A stretch of 64,000 nucleotides of DNA from Jaltomata sinuosa (taxonomy: Eukaryota; Streptophyta; Magnoliopsida; Solanales; Solanaceae). Position numbers and translations under genes: made by a program. The notes beneath the pieces were generated by a model. It had not been told where the DNA came from, searched no databases, and worked only from the letters and a program-made list of their open reading frames with translations. Where the stretch lies: assembly GCA_003996215.1 (NCBI GenBank), contig QJPP01003138.1:53501-117500 (forward strand), written 5' to 3'. This document shows, piece after piece, positions 59,475 through 64,000 of the stretch. Numbering within the stretch: the first letter of the stretch is position 1; the number at the start of each line of letters is the position of its first letter.

Positions 59475-59512
59475 AGAAGCCGTATGAGGCGGAAGCTACA
59501 CGTACTGTTTTG
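59475..59512 (+). other. Group II intron domain V (orphan)
   Basis: GAAGCCGTATGAGGCGGAAG, then CTACACGTACTGTTTTG, has the domain V pattern with some changes (ACTG for ACGG). I could not identify an exon downstream; it is followed by spacer and then the ORF at 59839. It is a 3' half-intron remnant of unknown gene. Confidence 0.6.
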
Positions 59513-59838
59513 AAGCTGAGCCTTTCCAGCAATAGGGCTTAGGGACCGATATGATGATTGGTTTAGGTTGAAGAAGCTGGTTTGATAGAACCAGGGTCAG
59601 CGGGCCAGCTGCTTTCTTTATCTCGCTTGCCTTTAGTCCGTCTAGCGCCTTTCGGTTGGGGTCCACCCTGGGGGTTAGGTTAGACTGGGAAACTCGGTAG
59701 GCTCTTCCGACCTGAGCGTAAACCAACCGCCTCTGATCCCAGAGCTCCACCCTCTGCTTCTCGATGATGACACCCGTCGAGTGGAGCTCGCGAGTAGGTT
59801 AAGAACCCTTTTATGGGGGGAAAGCTTATAGGGAGGAA

Positions 59839-60108
59839 ATGATAGACTCCGTTGTTGATACGCAAGTGCAGATTGAAAAACATATTCAAGTTGCACTTGT
59901 GGAACGGGACTATTTGGTTGAGTCTCTTCTTGCGAAGAGGAACCAGATCAGGGGGCTCATCTTCTCCCCAAAGGGAGAAGCGCTTAGTGAGAGGACTTAC
60001 GCTTTGCACCTGAAGGAGATTCTCCAGTTGGGTACAGTGCAAAGCCTTCCATTTTGTCGGGTTGAAAGCGCCATAAAGGACTATAATCTCTTTCTTGAAA
60101 GAGCGTAA
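59839..60108 (+). CDS. Unassigned 89-aa charged ORF upstream of atp8
   Basis: An intact frame starting ATG after GGGAGGAA. Sequence features: DTQVQIEKHIQVALVERDY, LLAKRNQIRGLIF, ALSERTYALHLKEIL and RVESAIKDYNLFLE. It is charged, without a membrane segment and probably all helical. It resembles in style the soluble tails of the other chimeric ORFs here. It ends 118 bp before atp8, just before the leader repeat, so both could have shared a transcript. I cannot name it. Confidence 0.45.
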   Translation: MIDSVVDTQVQIEKHIQVALVERDYLVESLLAKRNQIRGLIFSPKGEALSERTYALHLKEILQLGTVQSLPFCRVESAIKDYNLFLERA

Positions 60109-60123
60109 ATTATTTTTTTCTCA

Positions 60124-60224
60124 CATGCTTTCCGTTGGTCAACAACCAACTAAATCTATACTTCTTCACTACTCGTACAGGCTTGACTTAAGCTGTATTG
60201 AGGGAATCATTTTGTCTCAATCAA
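60124..60224 (+). repeat. atp8 leader copy of the 101-bp repeat
   Basis: Immediately upstream of the atp8 ATG (60227). It is the functional-context copy of the duplicate at 58459. A similar GGTCAACAACCAA stretch occurs again at about 62620. Confidence 0.9.
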
Positions 60225-60226
60225 GA

Positions 60227-60697
60227 ATGCCTCAACTGGATAAATTCACTTATTTCACACAATTCTTCTGGTCATGCCTTTTCCTCTTTACTTTCTATAT
60301 TCCTATATGCAATGATGGAGATGGAGTACTTGGGATCAGCAGAATTCTAAAACTACGGAATCAACTGGTTTCACACCGGGAGAACAAGATCCGGAGCAAC
60401 GACCCCAAAAGTTTGGAAGATATCTTGAGAAAGGGTTTTAGCACCGGTGTATCCTATATGTACTCAAGTTTATTCAAAGTATCCCAATGGTGTAACGTCG
60501 TCGACTTCTTGGGAAAAAGGAGGAAGATGGCTTTAATCTCTTGTTTCGGAGAAATAAGTGGCTCACGAGGAATGGAAAGAGACATATTATATTTGATCTC
60601 TAAGTCCATACATAGCAATCCTGGGTGGGTCATCACTTGTAGAAATGACATAATGCTAATCCATGTTCCACACGGCCAAGGAAGAATCAGTTTTTAA
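60227..60697 (+). CDS. atp8: ATP synthase subunit 8 (orfB)
   Basis: An intact 156-aa frame beginning MPQLDKFTYFTQFFWSCLFL, the signature of the plant mitochondrial Fo stator subunit 8. There is one N-terminal membrane helix (about 9-28), followed by a matrix domain with NQLVSHR, RKGFSTGVSYMYSSLF, SQWC, LGKRRK and CFGEISGSRGMER, and a C-terminus NPGWVITCRNDIMLIHVPHG. The start was chosen at the conserved MPQ; the frame is open 44 codons upstream through the leader. A three-residue deletion around SKSIHSNPG and about a dozen replacements set it apart from the usual protein, but no stop or frameshift is present. It precedes cox3 by 637 bp, an arrangement seen in other plants. It may be functional or a surviving frame in a decayed copy. 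Confidence 0.9.
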   Translation: MPQLDKFTYFTQFFWSCLFLFTFYIPICNDGDGVLGISRILKLRNQLVSHRENKIRSNDPKSLEDILRKGFSTGVSYMYSSLFKVSQWCNVVDFLGKRRKMALISCFGEISGSRGMERDILYLISKSIHSNPGWVITCRNDIMLIHVPHGQGRISF

Positions 60698-61334
60698 TCT
60701 CATTATGACTTGGTCGTTTGGAAGAGCAATTAATTCAATCAGAAAAGTGGAATGGAAGGCAGTAAAAGAATTAAATACTCCTTTCTTTTCCAATCGCCCC
60801 ACGAAGACAGACGCTCGAAAAGGTTCTCGAGATTCTCAATCGCTCTTTTTAGTGGGGAGGAATAGTGCGGGAAGGGAGCGAGACCAAGCCGAGCCACTAG
60901 TAGAGTAAGCCCTTCCCACGTGTCAAGTTGAATATGAATAAATGAATACAGCATCAACCAGAGAGATCAACCTGCGCCTTTGAGTTGAGGCCGCTGGCGG
61001 CGCAGAACAAACTAATCCGCGACCAGCAAGTTTTCCGAAAGCAAATTGAATGGAATTGTTACTTTCCAAAAATCTTGCTGAAAATCAAAGAAAGAAGGTC
61101 TATTTTCCCACGTAGTTCGTCGGTCAAACCAACGATTCTCTTCTCAAAGTAATAGAGAGAGTCTTTTTCTAGTTAGACTTCTATCAATGGAATGAAAGAA
61201 CCATCCCTTCTTATTTCTTTGTTTGTCCTGTCAGATAGAAAGAAAATTAGACCCCAAAGAGCCTTTCTTTACTTTACTACTTTAGGGGGTGGGGGTGAAG
61301 GGGGGGTTTACATAGAACCAAGGCAAAGTGGTTT

Positions 61335-62132
61335 ATGATTGAATCTCAGAGGCATTCTTATCATTTGGTAGATCCAAGTCCATAGCCTATTTCGGGTTCA
61401 CTCGGAGCTTTGGCAACAACCGTAGGAGGTGTGATGTACATGCACTCATTTTAAGGGGGTGCAACACTTCTCAGTTTGGGCCTCATATTTATCCTATATA
61501 CCATGTTCGTATGGTGGCGCGATGTTCTACGTGAATCCACATTCGAAGGACATCATACCAAAGTCATACAATTAGGACCTCGATATGGTTTTATTCTGTT
61601 TATCGTATCGGAGGTTATGTTCTGTTTTGCTCTTTTTCAGGCTTCTTCTCATTCTTCTTTGGCACCTACGGTAGAGATCGGAGGTATTTGGCCCCCAAAA
61701 GGGATTGCGGTTTTAGATCCTTGGGAAATCCCTTTTCTTAATACCCTTATTCCCCTTTCATCCGGAGCTGCCGTAACTTGGGCTCATCATGCTGTACTCG
61801 CGGGGAAGGAAAAATGAGCAGTTTACGCTTTAGTAGCTACCGTTTCACTGGCTCTAGTATTCACAGGCTTTCAAGGAATGGAATATTATCAAGCACCCTT
61901 CACTATTTCGGATAGTATTTATGGTTCTACCTTTTTCTTAGCAACTGGCTTTCATGGTTATCATGTGATTATAGGTACTATTTTCTCGATCATATGTGGT
62001 ATTCGCCAATATCTTGGTCATCTGACCAAGAAGCATCACGTTGGCTTTGAAGCAGCTGCATGGTACTGGCATTTTGTAGACGTGGTTCAGTTATTCCTAT
62101 TTGTCTTTATCTATTGGTGGGGAGGTATATGA
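61335..62132 (+). pseudogene. cox3: cox3, cytochrome c oxidase subunit III (pseudogene)
   Basis: COX3 is a seven-helix core subunit of complex IV. The copy is exactly 266 codons with no indel, from MIESQRHSYHLVDPSP to YWWGGI and TGA. Three nonsense codons interrupt it: codon 17 TAG (family Trp), codon 40 TAA (family Gln) and codon 161 TGA (family Arg, CGA). Two sites that are Trp after editing of CGG in other plants are CAG here (LFQASSHSS and VVQLFLF), that is CG to CA. Sites normally edited to Phe or Leu still carry C, so this derives from genomic DNA, not cDNA. TAG at codon 17 cannot be repaired by known plant editing. The 3' end overlaps sdh4. Confidence 0.95.
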
Positions 62133-62415
62133 AGGAAGGAATCAGTGGATTGAGGAATGAAAGCTCGAAGACAAAGAGAACCGGGATTTTCCAAAGAATT
62201 ACTACAGCTTTCCCACTCCCTTTGATTATCATATACAAAAAGGTCTCTTCCACTTTCCTACCAAATCTCTCTCTCTTCTGGCACATAAATGAAGGGATCT
62301 AAGAGATTATGGCAATCATGTTCACCAAGAAATGACCCTAAAATTGATCTTGGTCTATTTGAGATTGTTCCTTTTAATCGTAATCAAAGATGTTTTCTTG
62401 TCTCTCGTTTCTTTT
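62129..62415 (+). pseudogene. sdh4: sdh4, succinate dehydrogenase subunit 4 (pseudogene)
   Basis: SDH4 is a membrane anchor of complex II. ATG at 62129 overlaps the cox3 TGA (ATATGA), the conserved arrangement in plants. Recognisable are FPLPLI, KKVSSTFLPNLSLFWHIN and, in another frame, LVYLRLFLLIVIKDVF. GAA after HINEGI has become TAA. About nine bases later one base is missing (GCAATC for GCAGATC), shifting the frame. The tail then runs on in frame into a cox2 fragment instead of stopping. Confidence 0.85.
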
Positions 62416-62580
62416 TTGGAAAAAAAAGAACCTAATGGATCGAACTCATATGTTGTACTTGGTCGTTTAAATCAGATCTCTATTTCGGTACAACGAGAAT
62501 GGCTTTACTATGGTCAGTGCAGTGAGGGTACTTGTAAATCACTAGGTAGCCATACAACACTCGTCCCAAGTTTGACTTAG
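62332..62580 (+). CDS. Fusion frame: sdh4 tail plus cox2 piece
   Basis: An 82-codon open frame. Residues 7-28 are the last sdh4 membrane helix. Residues 44-65 (GRLNQISISVQREW, YYGQCSE) are the COX2 copper-site region including the Cys of GQCSE; the rest is new sequence. The second Cys of the CuA site is in altered context, so no COX2 function is possible. The frame exists because sdh4 shifted frame upstream. It is probably fortuitous, but it has the make-up of a recombinant ORF. Confidence 0.45.
   Translation: MTLKLILVYLRLFLLIVIKDVFLSLVSFLEKKEPNGSNSYVVLGRLNQISISVQREWLYYGQCSEGTCKSLGSHTTLVPSLT
62461..62526 (+). pseudogene. cox2: cox2 fragment (CuA region)
   Basis: 66 bp encoding GRLNQISISVQRE..YYGQCSE of cytochrome oxidase subunit 2. 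It begins and ends abruptly. It is a different part of cox2 from the piece in the chimeric ORF at 28.7 kb. Confidence 0.85.
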
Positions 62581-64000
62581 CCCAAGCAATGCCCAAAGAC
62601 TCCCATTTCTTTCTTTCTTGGTCAACAACCAAGCACATTTCCAACAAGTCTCTCTTCTTTTTTGGGGGAGGAGCAGACAAATACAAAGGAATCTTACTAT
62701 TTATGATAAACAATTCATTTCTACTCACCCCCAGTGATCAACACTTTATGCAAAGTTCCACTTCTTCCTTCCCTTCCATTAGATAATCAAGCTCAGTTTC
62801 CATCTTCTTTTTCTTAAAGAATAGGAGCGAGACTTTCATAGTGAAGGGAGAGGCGAAGCCTAGTAACACAGCATCATGGTTTAGCCTAGACCTGACAAGC
62901 AGTTCACCGCTTTCACATAGCAGAACCCATCACAGCACAGGGAGTCTGGCGCCCCTATACACTCATATCTCGACTTGACAACCAAAATTGCTGAAAATGG
63001 AAATTTCTAGATCGATGGTGGGGATGAGCCCATGTGTAAGCCTAACCTTTGGACACCCCTCAATGGCACTAATTAGCACACAAGACACATAGGTATAGGG
63101 ATGCCTGTTTTACTAGGCGCGATAGAATACTCAACCAAGCATTCAGCTCGATGATATACTCCCGCACCAGATAGTTCTCAGCCGCAAGGTTGCCGGCATG
63201 CCCCAATGAGAAGGTACTCTCAAATTGAATATATCGTGGCACCACATCTTTAGACAAAGGGCAGGTTTAGCTATAGCCCAGTCAAATGTTGGAGGCAAAG
63301 ACAAAGAAAAAATGGAAAAGCCGAGTACACTGCATCTCCAGTGAACCATCCTACTAAGGTTTCACGAAGTCAACACATACGTTCACAGCTAGGGACTATG
63401 TTCAGTCCATGCCAATAAACAACAGGATCTCGCGGTCTATCAACACTTGAAGGGCTACACAATGGAGATCGAATCGGCCTCGTATGGAGCGCTTTTTTCC
63501 AAAGACCTTCCACGTGACCGGCAAGCTCTTATTCAAATTTCTATAAGACCTAGCTACAACTCTTTATCTGTTGTCCGTTCCTCTCACTCAAGCAAGGTTT
63601 CATGGAGTCGAGTTCAAGTAGCATCTTTATATGTATCGGTTCATTTGTGGATTGAAACTCTCTTTTCTTTCAGCTTTCCCTTTCCATTAGACCAAGTCAA
63701 GGCTGTTGTAAGCAGTTCTGATCTCAAGCTCCTATCACAGTTTTCGAGTAGCTTTGATCCACCAGAGCAGTTACAATTGCTTCAGCTGGAGCTGCGACAA
63801 CGGCTTTAGCGGGCGACAAGCGTAGCTGTTCTGAAGTTATAGTTAGAAAGAGGGGTTGGTAATCTAATCCCTCTTAGTGGTCTTATAGTAGAGTGAGTGA
63901 TCCTCGGGTAGTCATCTATGAGTTGAAGCAGGAACAAAGAATCAATATAAGGTGAAAGAACCTTCTTTCATTTAAATTTCCTGTTTAACTAGTCAGCCTC
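62581..64000. other. Unassigned spacer
   Basis: No recognised gene. A GGTCAACAACCAA leader-like motif lies near 62620. An open frame of 120 codons at 63447-63809 (plus) has no known motif; its end is rich in Ser, Leu and Gln. Confidence 0.4.

Noticed and set aside
3783..62415. Stops repaired by RNA editing, so the genes would be functional
   Set aside because: C-to-U editing cannot remove a stop. U-to-C editing, known from hornworts, ferns and lycophytes, could fix CAA- or CGA-derived stops, but not TAG from TGG in cox3 and matR, nor TAA from Tyr in nad7. The frameshifts also remain, and the gene layout is angiosperm.

Overview
The window is flowering-plant mitochondrial DNA, or DNA derived from it. 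Recognisable pieces are nad5 (an internal exon-2 fragment, then exons 4 and 5), nad1 exons 4 and 5, matR, all exon sequence of nad7, cox3 overlapped by sdh4, atp8, rpl10, trnI-CAU, two cox2 fragments and several group II intron domain V hairpins. matR inside a nad1 intron, trans-split nad1 and nad5 exons, and a cox3-sdh4 overlap are angiosperm features. No plastid gene was recognised, apart from a possible tRNA 3' end. The species cannot be named from this.

Layout. 1-19 kb is unassigned mitochondrial-type spacer with a nad5 fragment (3.8 kb, minus) and trnI-CAU (10.3 kb, minus). 19.1-21.5 kb is a block of nuclear retroelement type (an unknown 406-aa frame plus an RNase H domain, minus). It abuts rpl10 (21.5-22.0 kb, minus). 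22.5-28 kb is spacer holding one copy of a diverged repeat. 28.3-31.0 kb carries a cox2-containing chimeric ORF followed by nad5 exons 4 and 5. 35.6-38.3 kb (minus) holds matR and nad1 exon 4, with a broken chimeric ORF behind them. 43.9-45.0 kb has fragments of three retroelement classes. 49.4-54.7 kb is nad7. 58.1 kb is nad1 exon 5. 60.2-62.5 kb is atp8-cox3-sdh4 ending in a scrap of cox2.

The main observation is decay. cox3 is full length (266 codons, no indel) but has three nonsense codons. nad7 has three nonsense codons and a frameshift. matR has at least three nonsense codons. nad1 exon 5 has one and nad5 exon 5 has one. sdh4 has a nonsense codon and a deletion. Many lesions are CG to TG or CA changes, which is the footprint of methylcytosine deamination in a nuclear genome. 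The simplest reading is an old nuclear copy of mitochondrial DNA (NUMT), with nuclear retroelement debris. The alternative is a mitochondrial region full of degenerate duplicates. Only atp8, rpl10 and some chimeric ORFs remain open. The genes therefore probably do not work together here; the layout records an ancestral mitochondrial gene order. All homology calls come from recalled family sequences, not from a database search.
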